From Rhodospirillales bacterium (GTDB lineage: Bacteria; Pseudomonadota; Alphaproteobacteria; Rhodospirillales; JAOUPW01), in contig JAOUPW010000096.1 of NCBI GenBank assembly GCA_029879665.1, forward strand, positions 1-6,945: a stretch of 6,945 nt of DNA. The letters are read 5' to 3'. The translations under genes were made by a program, and so were the position numbers. Under the pieces are notes generated by a model. It searched no databases. It was not told the origin of the DNA and saw only the letters and a program-made list of their open reading frames with translations. Of the stretch, positions 1 through 6,945 are shown one piece after another. Numbering within the stretch: the stretch's first letter is position 1; each line of letters begins with the position of its first letter.

Positions 1-1
1 A

Positions 2-1324
2 ACCTTATGGCAATGGATCAGCGAAGGGGAGGGTGATCTTGTCATTACCGACGTGGTCATGCCCGATGAAAACGGCCTCGACCTGATTCCGCGTATCCGC
101 AAGATCCGGCCTGAACTCAAAATTTTAGTAATGAGTGCGCAGAATACGCTGCTCACCGCGGTCAAGGCGACGGAACGGGGCGCGTTTGAATACCTGCCCA
201 AGCCGTTCGATCTGGATAAGCTTGTCAATGTCGTCAGGCGGGCACTTGAGGCTCCTTCCTCGGAAAAGAATGGAGATTGGATCAAGGGTAACGAGGAACA
301 ACTTCCCTTGATCGGCCGATCTCCAGCCATGCAGGATATATACCGCACCCTTGCGCGCTTGATGGGAACGGATCTATCCGTGATGATCACCGGTGAATCC
401 GGGACCGGCAAAGAACTGGTTGCCCGCGCGCTCCACGATTACGGCAAGCGGCGCGACAAATCCTTTGTTGCCATAAATATGGCGGCCATTCCCAAAGACT
501 TGATCGAAAGTGAGCTGTTCGGCCACGAAAAAGGTGCTTTTACCGGGGCCTCCGCTCGCAGTTCCGGCCGGTTCGAGCAGGCCGAAGGCGGAACGCTTTT
601 TCTCGATGAAATAGGAGACATGCCGTTGGAAGCGCAAACGCGGCTTCTTCGCGTTTTGCAGGAAGGGGAATATACCACCGTTGGCGGACGAACCCCGATC
701 AAAGCCAATGTCAGGATTGTCGCCGCCACTCACCGGGATCTTCGCCAACATATCCGCCAGGGCTTGTTCCGTGAAGACCTGTATTTTCGGCTGAACGTTG
801 TACCCTTGCGCCTGCCGCCGCTTCGTGAGCGTTCCGAGGATATTCCGGAATTGGCTCGTCATTTTCTCACCCGCGCAGCGGAAGAGGGACTTCCTTGGAA
901 AGTCATAGACAACGAAGGAATGGAGGTTTTGAAATCCAGTTCTTGGCCCGGAAACGTGCGCGAACTGGAAAATTTAATCCGCCGGCTGGCGGCGCTTTAT
1001 TCCGAAGAAACAATCAGCGTGGAAGCCATTCGATCGGAACTGGCGGATAGCAAACCCGCCGCCGCAAGTAATGCAAACGGCATTTCTCAATCCATGGAAA
1101 GTCATCTGAATTCATATTTTTCTTCGTTGGGCGAGGAATTGCCGGCTTCGGGTTTATATGAACGTGTGCTTCGTGAAGTTGAACGCCCCTTGATTTCTCT
1201 AACCCTGCAGGCGACCCGGGGGAATCAGATTAAGGCATCCGAAGTTCTCGGTTTGAATAGAAATACGCTTCGGAAAAAAATCAAGGAACTAAATATTCCG
1301 GTAATCAGGGGAGGCAGGGCGTGA
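2..1324 (+). CDS. ntrC: Nitrogen regulation response regulator NtrC (sigma-54 activator), 5' end cut off by the window edge
   Basis: NtrC is a cytoplasmic response regulator that, when phosphorylated (classically by NtrB), uses ATP to open sigma-54 RNA polymerase at nitrogen-assimilation promoters. The frame is open from base 2, giving 440 residues here; the family is about 470-485 long, so roughly 37 N-terminal residues are missing. In window numbering, the receiver remnant carries the phospho-acceptor Asp at residue 17 (bases 50-52, in TDVVMPD; equivalent to D54) and the conserved K in LPKPF. The AAA+ domain spans about 102-330, with Walker A GESGTGKE at 131-138, an intact sigma-54 contact loop GAFTGA at 178-183, Walker B LFLDE with D202, the arginine region [10 protein letters not shown] and sensor 2 WPGNVREL. 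A Fis-type helix-turn-helix lies at about 407-435. The gene overlaps ntrY by 4 bases. A GTG at 53 is internal to the receiver and is not the start. Identification is very secure; NtrX, the nearest paralogue, is present separately downstream. Confidence 0.97.
   Translation, partial: TLWQWISEGEGDLVITDVVMPDENGLDLIPRIRKIRPELKILVMSAQNTLLTAVKATERGAFEYLPKPFDLDKLVNVVRRALEAPSSEKNGDWIKGNEEQLPLIGRSPAMQDIYRTLARLMGTDLSVMITGESGTGKELVARALHDYGKRRDKSFVAINMAAIPKDLIESELFGHEKGAFTGASARSSGRFEQAEGGTLFLDEIGDMPLEAQTRLLRVLQEGEYTTVGGRTPIKANVRIVAATHRDLRQHIRQGLFREDLYFRLNVVPLRLPPLRERSEDIPELARHFLTRAAEEGLPWKVIDNEGMEVLKSSSWPGNVRELENLIRRLAALYSEETISVEAIRSELADSKPAAASNANGISQSMESHLNSYFSSLGEELPASGLYERVLREVERPLISLTLQATRGNQIKASEVLGLNRNTLRKKIKELNIPVIRGGRA
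1307..1314 (+). promoter_or_regulatory. Shine-Dalgarno of ntrY, inside the end of ntrC
   Basis: The sequence AGGGGAGG lies 6 bases before the GTG at 1321. It is the strongest ribosome site in the window and decides the GTG start, which would otherwise be easy to miss. The next in-frame ATG (1438, residue 40) would remove most of the first membrane segment. Confidence 0.8.
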
Positions 1325-3612
1325 ATCGCCTACGCGATATTAATCGGGGATATATCCGGTTCCGGTTGTGGTCCCGGCGGCATTCCCTGGGCCGGAAATT
1401 GGCTTTCGTATTGGCCGCTGCGGCGGTGGGGTCGGGTATGGCCACGGTTACGACCATGACCGGCTCCTCTCCGTCTGGGCCGGATCGTGAGACAATTCTG
1501 GCCTTATTGTATCTTGATGTTGTTCTGTCGTTGCTGCTGGCTGTGGTGGTCGGTCGCAAACTAGCTTCTGTCTGGGCGGAACGGCGCCGGGGCCATGCCG
1601 GGTCCGGTCTACATATTCGTCTGGTTTTGTTTTTCAGTCTGATTGCGGTAACACCGGCCATCCTGGTTGCCATATTTGCCGGCCTGTTTCTTAATTTCGG
1701 CATTCAGGAATGGTTCAGCAAACGTGTATCCACGGCACTACATGAATCAGACGCCGTGGCCGTTGCCTACCTGGAGGAGCATCGCAAAAACATCCGGGCA
1801 GATATTTTTGCCATTGCCAACGATTTGAACAGAGAGGCAGCCGGTCTGATGCTTAATCCCCGGCTATTTAATCAGGTGTTGACGGCGCAGGCGGGGATTC
1901 GCGGGTTGCCCGAAGCCTTGGTGGTAGATAGCGATGGCGGTGTTCTGGCTCGCTCGCAATTCAGCATGTCGCTTGAATTCGAGCAGGTGCCTTCCCGAAT
2001 TATTAATTTGGCTAAACAAGGAAAGATTGCAGTTATCACGACCGGAGATGCCAACAAGGTACGTGCGGTCGTAAAATTAAACAGGTTTGCGGATGCCTAT
2101 CTTCTGGTCGGGCGTTTTGTTGAATCCGGGGTGCTGGAGCGGATTGACAGAACTCAGAAAGCAGTTGCGCAATATACGGCCTTCGAAAAAAAACGGGATG
2201 ATATTCAATTCTTCTTTGTTATGATTTTCGTTGTTGTCGCTCTTTTGCTGCTGTTGGCCGCTATTTGGATCGGTTTGACGCAGGCGACGCAAATTGCCAG
2301 CCCCATCAGTAAATTGATTACCGCCGCGGAGCGGGTGCGAAAGGGGGATTTATCCGTGCGCGTGGATTCATCAGTAAGCACGGATGAGATCGGTACGCTT
2401 AGCCGATCCTTCAACCGCATGACCAGCCAGATCGAATCGCAGCAGCAGGGGCTAATGAATGCCAACCGCGAACTTGATGAACGGCGCAGATTCACCGAAA
2501 CGGTACTTGCCGGCGTTTCCGCCGGCGTTATCGGGTTGGATGTGAACGGATGCGTGAATCTTCCCAATCGCACCGCGTCGGAACTTTTGGGCATCGATTT
2601 GGACAATTCACTGGGCGAGTATCTTGGAAAAGTCGTTCCCGAAATGAAAGAGACTCTTGATGAGTTGCGGGCGCGACCCGACCGGGTCCACCAATTGGAA
2701 ATCAGGATTGTTCGTAAGGATCAGCTTCGGACCTTACTGGTTAACGTCGCAGCGGAACGCTTGAATAAAGAAATCATTGGATATGTTGTCACCTTTGATG
2801 ATGTTACGGATCTTTTGTCGGCGCAGCGCACCGCCGTTTGGGCCGACGTGGCAAGGCGAATCGCGCATGAGATCAAGAATCCCCTGACCCCGATTCAGCT
2901 TTCCGCCGAGCGCTTGAAACGAAAATATTTGAAGGAAATCACAACCGATCCCGAAACTTTTTTAGCATGCACCGAAACCATTGTTCGTCAGGTCGAGGAA
3001 ATCGGCCGCATGGTGGATGAATTTTCATCATTTGCCCGCATGCCGGAACCGAAGATAAACCCGGAAAGTATTTCTCAGATTATTGAACAATCGATCTTTT
3101 TGGAACGTAACAGATTCCCGGGCATTTCCTTTAATGTGGATATGCCAAACAGCAATATTTTGTTAAAATGCGACCGCCGTCAAATTAGCCGGGCGTTGAT
3201 GAATGTGCTGAAAAATGCGGCGGAATCTATTTCTTCCGCCAAGAAAAAAAATAAGAATTTTGGCAAGGGAACGATTATGATACGGGTGAGAGAGAAGTCA
3301 TCCGAAGAAAATCCCGGTGTTTCGATTGTTGTGGAAGACAATGGACTGGGACTTCCCTTTGAATTCCGGGATCGGCTTACAGAACCTTATATGACGACCC
3401 GAACCAAGGGAACCGGTTTGGGTTTATCCATAGTGAAGAAGATCATGGAAGATCATGACGGGTATTTGAAACTTGATAACAGGGATGAAGGGGGCGCCAT
3501 AGTGACTCTCTTCTTCAACAATGTGGACGATGTATCCTATGCATCATCAGAATTACAAACAGATGCCCAAACTCCGGACATCGGAAGCGAAACCAAAAAA
3601 GTAGCAACCTGA
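1321..3612 (+). CDS. ntrY: Nitrogen regulation sensor histidine kinase NtrY
   Basis: NtrY is an inner-membrane histidine kinase that pairs with NtrX; in studied alphaproteobacteria the pair responds to nitrogen and to redox or oxygen state. The 763 residues match the usual NtrY length. Hydrophobic segments at about 27-48, 58-78 and 101-124 are followed by a periplasmic region of about 170 residues and a fourth segment at about 297-319. Then come HAMP (about 325-380), PAS (about 388-500), HisKA with phospho-acceptor H516 in [10 protein letters not shown], and the ATPase domain with N-box residues N628 and N632, G1 box EDNGLGLP (D673) and G2 box GTGLGLS (697-703). All catalytic motifs are intact. 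The GTG start shares 4 bases with the ntrC stop and has a strong Shine-Dalgarno, so translation is probably coupled to ntrC. A lysine-rich stretch at 640-649, encoded over an A8 run, sits between the N and G1 boxes. NtrB is excluded by the four membrane segments and by the position next to ntrX. Confidence 0.97.
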   Translation: MNRLRDINRGYIRFRLWSRRHSLGRKLAFVLAAAAVGSGMATVTTMTGSSPSGPDRETILALLYLDVVLSLLLAVVVGRKLASVWAERRRGHAGSGLHIRLVLFFSLIAVTPAILVAIFAGLFLNFGIQEWFSKRVSTALHESDAVAVAYLEEHRKNIRADIFAIANDLNREAAGLMLNPRLFNQVLTAQAGIRGLPEALVVDSDGGVLARSQFSMSLEFEQVPSRIINLAKQGKIAVITTGDANKVRAVVKLNRFADAYLLVGRFVESGVLERIDRTQKAVAQYTAFEKKRDDIQFFFVMIFVVVALLLLLAAIWIGLTQATQIASPISKLITAAERVRKGDLSVRVDSSVSTDEIGTLSRSFNRMTSQIESQQQGLMNANRELDERRRFTETVLAGVSAGVIGLDVNGCVNLPNRTASELLGIDLDNSLGEYLGKVVPEMKETLDELRARPDRVHQLEIRIVRKDQLRTLLVNVAAERLNKEIIGYVVTFDDVTDLLSAQRTAVWADVARRIAHEIKNPLTPIQLSAERLKRKYLKEITTDPETFLACTETIVRQVEEIGRMVDEFSSFARMPEPKINPESISQIIEQSIFLERNRFPGISFNVDMPNSNILLKCDRRQISRALMNVLKNAAESISSAKKKNKNFGKGTIMIRVREKSSEENPGVSIVVEDNGLGLPFEFRDRLTEPYMTTRTKGTGLGLSIVKKIMEDHDGYLKLDNRDEGGAIVTLFFNNVDDVSYASSELQTDAQTPDIGSETKKVAT

Positions 3613-3622
3613 CCGCAATATT

Positions 3623-5038
3623 ATGGCTTATGACATTCTGATCGTTGATGACGAATCGGACATTCGGGTGCTGACCGCCGGTGTTCTGGAAGATGAAGGA
3701 TTTCTGACTCGCGAAGCCGCGGACAGCACCAGTGCTCTTGCCGAAATTCGCACTCGTCGGCCGAGCATGGTACTGCTGGATATCTGGTTGCAGAATAGCG
3801 AATTGGATGGCCTGGGTATCCTTGAAGCCGCGAAAAAGGAATATCCCGATCTTCCGGTGGTTATGATGAGCGGCCATGGAACTGTTGAAACTGCGGTTTT
3901 GGCTCTTAAACTGGGCGCCTATGATTTTATCGAAAAGCCGTTTACCGCGGATCGTTTGCTCCTGATTACCGAGCGCGCCATTGAAGCATCCGAATTGCGC
4001 CGCCAGAATCTTGAACTTCGCCAGCTTGCCGGGTCGGAAACCGAACTGATTGGTGAGTCGCCCTCCATAAATCATATTCGCCAGACCATCGAACGTGTGG
4101 GACCGTCAAACTCACGTGTTCTAATTTCCGGTCCGGCGGGGTCAGGAAAGGAACTGGTGGCCAGGGCAATTCATGCCGAATCGCACCGGGCGGACGGTCC
4201 TTTTATTGTGCTTAATTGCGCCACCATGCAACCGGATCGGATGGAAATAGAATTATTTGGCACCGAATCTTCTGAACCCAACAGCCCAGGGGCCCGCAGG
4301 ATAGGCATTTTCGAATCTGCCCATAATGGAACCCTGTTTTTTGATGAAGTCGCGGACATGCCACTTGAAACCCAGGGCAAGATAGTTCGCGTCCTCCAGG
4401 AACAGAATTTCCGTCGGGTTGGTGGAAAAATATCTATTCAGGTTGACGTTCGGGTCATATCTGCGACTTCCCATGATCTGGCAAAAAAAATTAACGAAAA
4501 TAGTTTCCGGGAAGATCTTTTTTATCGCCTTAATGTTGTTCCGGTTCAGGTGCCTTCCCTGAGTGAACGCCGGGAAGATATACCCTTGCTGGCAAATTAT
4601 TTCATGGCTCGGGAAGCCCTGGCTGCCGGCCGTCAGCCCAGAACGTTGGGCCAGGATACGATCGCGGCCTTGCAGGGATATGACTGGCCCGGAAACGGAA
4701 GAGAACTCCGCAATTTTATCGAAAGATTGCTAATTACGGCGCCCGGAGAAATTCACGACCCCATTACCGTGGATATGCTCACCGCAAATAGAAATTCCCA
4801 GATATCCAATGAAGGCAGAAATTTCAATAATGGCGCGATCATGGGCTTGCCCCTACGTGAAGCCAGGGAAATCTTTGAAAAGGAGTACCTGCTTGGTCAA
4901 GTGGACCGCTTCGGGGGTAATATATCGCGCACGGCGTCTTTTATTGGAATGGAACGCTCCGCCCTTCACCGTAAACTCAAATCTTTGGGTGTCCAAAAGG
5001 ACGATAAGCCGTCAAAAACGGGGAATAACACAGCATGA
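3623..5038 (+). CDS. ntrX: Nitrogen regulation response regulator NtrX (GAFTGA-less AAA+ regulator)
   Basis: NtrX is the cytoplasmic response regulator partner of NtrY. The receiver (about 1-120) shows acidic residues D9 and D10, phospho-acceptor D53 in LLDIWLQ, S83 and K105. The NtrX-type loop after D53 (IWLQNSELDG) replaces the MP of NtrC. The AAA+ domain (about 140-370) has Walker A GPAGSGKE (170-177, K176), Walker B LFFDE (D241, E242) and FREDLFYRLN. It lacks GAFTGA: the aligned residues 217-222 read SEPNSP. This absence is known for alphaproteobacterial NtrX and suggests it does not act through sigma-54. Sensor 2 reads WPGNGREL, with G359 where V is usual. A Fis-type helix-turn-helix lies at about 428-458. 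The ATG is 10 bases past the ntrY stop, and no good Shine-Dalgarno is visible. An in-frame TAG at 3602 with no start codon after it rules out an earlier start. The end overlaps trkA by 4 bases. The length of 471 fits the family. Confidence 0.96.
   Translation: MAYDILIVDDESDIRVLTAGVLEDEGFLTREAADSTSALAEIRTRRPSMVLLDIWLQNSELDGLGILEAAKKEYPDLPVVMMSGHGTVETAVLALKLGAYDFIEKPFTADRLLLITERAIEASELRRQNLELRQLAGSETELIGESPSINHIRQTIERVGPSNSRVLISGPAGSGKELVARAIHAESHRADGPFIVLNCATMQPDRMEIELFGTESSEPNSPGARRIGIFESAHNGTLFFDEVADMPLETQGKIVRVLQEQNFRRVGGKISIQVDVRVISATSHDLAKKINENSFREDLFYRLNVVPVQVPSLSERREDIPLLANYFMAREALAAGRQPRTLGQDTIAALQGYDWPGNGRELRNFIERLLITAPGEIHDPITVDMLTANRNSQISNEGRNFNNGAIMGLPLREAREIFEKEYLLGQVDRFGGNISRTASFIGMERSALHRKLKSLGVQKDDKPSKTGNNTA
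5020..5024 (+). promoter_or_regulatory. Possible ribosome binding site of trkA, inside the end of ntrX
   Basis: The bases GGGGA lie 10 bases before the trkA ATG at 5035, whose first bases are shared with the ntrX stop (ATGA). The match is modest and the spacing a little long, so termination-reinitiation from ntrX probably contributes to translation. This is inferred from position only. Confidence 0.4.
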
Positions 5039-6411
5039 AGGTCATAATCTGCGGTGCAGGCCAGGTCGGTTCTAACATTGCCCGACACCTTGCCCTGGAA
5101 AACAATGATGTCACGGTGATTGACCGGTCTTCGGAATTGATTCGAAAGATCAGTGACACGCTTGATGTCAAGGGAATCGTCGGCCACGCCTCCCGCCCCG
5201 TGGTCTTGGAAAAGGCCGCGGCGGGGGATGCGGACATGATTATCGCCGTAACCTATGCCGATGAAATCAACATGGTTGCCTGCCAGGTCGCACATTCGCT
5301 TTTTGATGTTCCGACTAAAATTGCCAGGGTCCGGGATCAAAGCTATCTCGATCCCATGTGGTCGAACCTTTTTTCCCGGGACCACATGCCGATTGATGTT
5401 GTTATTTCACCCGAAATCGAAGTCGCCCGCGCCATTACGCGGCGCCTTCAGCTTCCCGGCGCTTTTGAAATGATTCCCCTTGCCGATGATAAGGTTCGGT
5501 TGCTTGGCGTCCGTTGTGAGAACGATTGCCCGCTGGTTAATACTCCTCTCAGGCAACTGACTCAGCTGTTTCCGGACCTCAATATCGTCATTGTCGGATT
5601 GACACGGGACGGCAGGGCGATTGTGCCGACTGCCGATGATCAGATGCTTCCGGGAGACGAAGTTTATTTCGTCGTGGATACGGAACATGTGCCGAGGGCA
5701 ATGGCCGCCTTTGGCCATGAAGAACAGGAAGCCCGCCGGCTGCTGATTTTTGGCGGCGGAAACATCGGCCTGTTTCTTGCCCAGGAACTTGAAAAGCAAC
5801 AATCAACGGTTAAAGTCAAAATCGTGGAATTTGATCACGAAAGGGCGGAAATCATCGCCAGCCGATTGGGCGGTACGGTCGTTCTTAAAGGTGACGTTCT
5901 CGATTCGGACATTCTGGAAGAAGCAAATGTCTCTGCAACGGAAACGGTTGTGGCAGTGACCAATGATGACGAAACGAATATTCTCTCATCGCTTCTTGCC
6001 AAGCGACATGGAACCAAGCGTGCCATTACTCTGATTAACAAAAGCACTTATGAGCCCTTGATGGGATCGTTGGGTATCGATGTGGTTGTCAGTCCGCGAA
6101 ATATCACCGTATCAACGATTCTGCAGCATGTCCGGAGAGGCCGGATTCATTCCGTACACACCTTGCGTGAAGGGTTTGGTGAACTGATCGAAGCCGAGGC
6201 GCTCGAAACCTCACCCCTCGTAGGAACCCCTTTAAAAGACGTCAAGCTGCCCTCAGGCGTCATTCTCGGCGCCATCGTCAGGAACGGTACCGTAATCAGC
6301 CCCCGCGGCAGCACGGTAGTTGAAAAGGATGACAGGGTCGTTCTCTTCGCCGCCGCAGAAGCGATCCGCAAGGTCGAGAAGCTGTTTTCCGTTCAGCTTG
6401 AATATTTCTAA
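5035..6411 (+). CDS. trkA: Trk system potassium uptake protein TrkA
   Basis: TrkA is the peripheral cytoplasmic subunit that binds NAD(H) and other nucleotides and gates the Trk potassium transporter (TrkH or TrkG) at the inner membrane. The 458 residues equal the length of E. coli TrkA. It is built of two RCK halves. The first Rossmann fold has GAGQVG at 7-12 and the ribose-binding acidic residue D30 at the end of strand 2. The second has GGGNIG at 240-245, with an acidic residue in VEFDHE. Each fold is followed by a C-terminal ligand-binding domain, at about 138-225 and about 372-455, the latter ending in DDRVVLFAA. Both nucleotide motifs look intact. The ATG start overlaps the ntrX stop by 4 bases. 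No trkH or trkG membrane subunit is in the window, so its partner must be encoded elsewhere. Association of trkA with ntrYX is a common alphaproteobacterial arrangement. A frameshift or truncation is not seen. Confidence 0.96.
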   Translation: MKVIICGAGQVGSNIARHLALENNDVTVIDRSSELIRKISDTLDVKGIVGHASRPVVLEKAAAGDADMIIAVTYADEINMVACQVAHSLFDVPTKIARVRDQSYLDPMWSNLFSRDHMPIDVVISPEIEVARAITRRLQLPGAFEMIPLADDKVRLLGVRCENDCPLVNTPLRQLTQLFPDLNIVIVGLTRDGRAIVPTADDQMLPGDEVYFVVDTEHVPRAMAAFGHEEQEARRLLIFGGGNIGLFLAQELEKQQSTVKVKIVEFDHERAEIIASRLGGTVVLKGDVLDSDILEEANVSATETVVAVTNDDETNILSSLLAKRHGTKRAITLINKSTYEPLMGSLGIDVVVSPRNITVSTILQHVRRGRIHSVHTLREGFGELIEAEALETSPLVGTPLKDVKLPSGVILGAIVRNGTVISPRGSTVVEKDDRVVLFAAAEAIRKVEKLFSVQLEYF

Positions 6412-6417
6412 TCTTAT

Positions 6418-6424
6418 AAGTGGA
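6418..6424 (+). promoter_or_regulatory. Weak ribosome binding site of the aminotransferase gene
   Basis: The bases AAGTGGA end 5 bases before the ATG at 6430, in the 18-base gap after trkA. The purine-rich match is partial, but the spacing is right, and the encoded N-terminus aligns with D-amino-acid aminotransferases from its first residues. Confidence 0.45.
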
Positions 6425-6429
6425 ATCAA

Positions 6430-6945
6430 ATGTCACGAATTGCATACGTCAACGGCCATTATGTCCCGCATCGGGATGCCGCCGTTCACATTGAAGACAG
6501 AGGTTATCAATTCGCCGATGGCGTTTATGAGGTCGTTGCCGTTCATAATCGCAGGTTGGTTGATGCCGAGGGCCATATGACCCGCCTGAATCGTTCCCTA
6601 GGCGAACTTCGCATAGATTGGCCCATGTCATCGCGGGCACTGAGCGTCGTCATGAAAGAAGTCATTCAACGTAACCGGGTCCTGGACGGGCTGGTCTATA
6701 TTCAGATCACCCGGGGCGTTGCCCCCAGGGATCATGCCTTTCCCAAGAATGCAAAAAGCGTTCTGGTTTTGACCTCCCGCCGGACTCCTCCTTTTGATAT
6801 CGAACGGGCCAGAAAAGGAGTCGATGTTATCACCCTTCACGATATTCGCTGGAAACGCCGGGATATCAAATCCATTTCACTTCTGCCCAACGTTCTCGGT
6901 AAACAGGAAGCGCGTGAAAAAGGAGCGTACGAGGCATGGCTCGTC
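6430..6945 (+). CDS. dat: D-amino-acid aminotransferase (class IV PLP enzyme), 3' end cut off by the window edge
   Basis: This cytoplasmic pyridoxal-phosphate enzyme interconverts D-alanine and 2-oxoglutarate with pyruvate and D-glutamate, feeding cell-wall precursors. The 172 codons present are about 60% of the usual ~285; the frame is open to the last base. Visible family landmarks are IEDRGYQFADGVYE with Y33, ITRG followed by R100 and H102 in PRDH, and the PLP Schiff-base lysine K147 in DIKS. Y33, R100, H102 and K147 are each offset by two from Y31, R98, H100 and K145 of the Bacillus enzyme as I recall it, so the D-side carboxylate trap appears conserved. This favours a D-amino-acid enzyme over the related branched-chain aminotransferase (ilvE) or aminodeoxychorismate lyase (pabC). 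The cofactor-contacting Glu and the whole C-terminal half lie beyond the window. It begins 18 bases after trkA with no terminator between, so it is likely co-transcribed. In relatives the next genes are often hfq and hflX. Confidence 0.9.
   Translation, partial: MSRIAYVNGHYVPHRDAAVHIEDRGYQFADGVYEVVAVHNRRLVDAEGHMTRLNRSLGELRIDWPMSSRALSVVMKEVIQRNRVLDGLVYIQITRGVAPRDHAFPKNAKSVLVLTSRRTPPFDIERARKGVDVITLHDIRWKRRDIKSISLLPNVLGKQEAREKGAYEAWLV

Noticed and set aside
53..61. GTG at 53 as the start of a shorter regulator.
   Set aside because: The frame is open to the window edge, and the residues before 53 are the receiver strand ending in the phospho-acceptor Asp. The true start is upstream of the window.
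374..862. A 162-codon open frame on the - strand inside ntrC, and other long antisense frames across the window.
   Set aside because: They lie opposite a conserved AAA+ domain, show no recognisable domain or ribosome site, and are explained by codon bias of the + strand gene.
3515..4075. A 186-codon open frame on the - strand across the ntrY/ntrX junction.
   Set aside because: It covers the end of ntrY and the conserved receiver of ntrX in antisense and resembles no known family. It is treated as a shadow frame.
4130..4153. Walker A of NtrX (GPAGSGKE) considered as degenerate, compared with GESGTGKE in NtrC.
   Set aside because: The essential GxxGxGK pattern with K176 is intact, and this form is usual for NtrX, so it is not evidence of lost ATP binding.
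6412..6429. A palindrome CTTATAAG (6413-6420) between trkA and dat, considered as a terminator or operator.
   Set aside because: It is only 8 bases with no loop and no T-run, and it overlaps the ribosome site of the next gene. A self-complementary octamer in AT-rich spacer is easily chance.
1..6945. Search for sigma-54 promoter elements (GG/GC at -24/-12), a terminator, or an RNA gene.
   Set aside because: No convincing TGGCAC-N5-TTGC match, stem with T-run, or structured RNA was seen by eye. Gaps between genes are at most 18 bases.

Overview
This window is a chromosomal stretch of an alphaproteobacterium. It carries the nitrogen-regulation cluster ntrC-ntrY-ntrX-trkA-dat, all on the + strand. 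The gene order is the main taxonomic clue: ntrBC beside ntrYX, followed by trkA, a D-amino-acid aminotransferase and usually hfq-hflX, is typical of many alphaproteobacteria. Base composition looks close to half G+C, which is low for a Rhizobium or Rhodospirillum type. NtrC keeps an intact GAFTGA loop, which argues against Rhodobacterales, whose NtrC lacks it. I cannot place the organism more precisely.

Layout. Positions 2-1324 hold the 3' part of ntrC, whose first ~37 codons lie upstream. Positions 1321-3612 hold ntrY, which overlaps ntrC by 4 bases (GTGA) behind a strong Shine-Dalgarno. Positions 3623-5038 hold ntrX, 10 bases downstream with a poor ribosome site. Positions 5035-6411 hold trkA, overlapping ntrX by 4 bases (ATGA). 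Positions 6430-6945 hold the first 172 codons of a D-amino-acid aminotransferase gene that runs off the right edge. The longest non-coding gap is 18 bases, and I see no terminator, RNA gene, mobile element, repeat array or CRISPR.

How the genes work together. NtrY is a membrane sensor kinase with three N-terminal membrane segments, a periplasmic region, a fourth segment, then HAMP, PAS, HisKA and ATPase domains. It should phosphorylate NtrX, and possibly cross-talk with NtrC. NtrC has everything needed to activate sigma-54 promoters. NtrX has the same architecture, but its sigma-54 contact loop is replaced residue for residue by unrelated sequence, so it probably acts by another route. TrkA is the cytoplasmic NAD-binding regulator of Trk potassium uptake. 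The aminotransferase would supply D-glutamate or D-alanine. The tight packing suggests one transcript that links nitrogen or redox sensing to potassium homeostasis and wall-precursor amino acids.

Nothing here looks like an undescribed system. The points most worth a second look are the same-length GAFTGA replacement and a V-to-G change in the sensor-2 motif of NtrX, possible heme ligands in the NtrY PAS domain, and A8 tracts in ntrY and ntrX where a -1 slip meets a stop at once or soon after.
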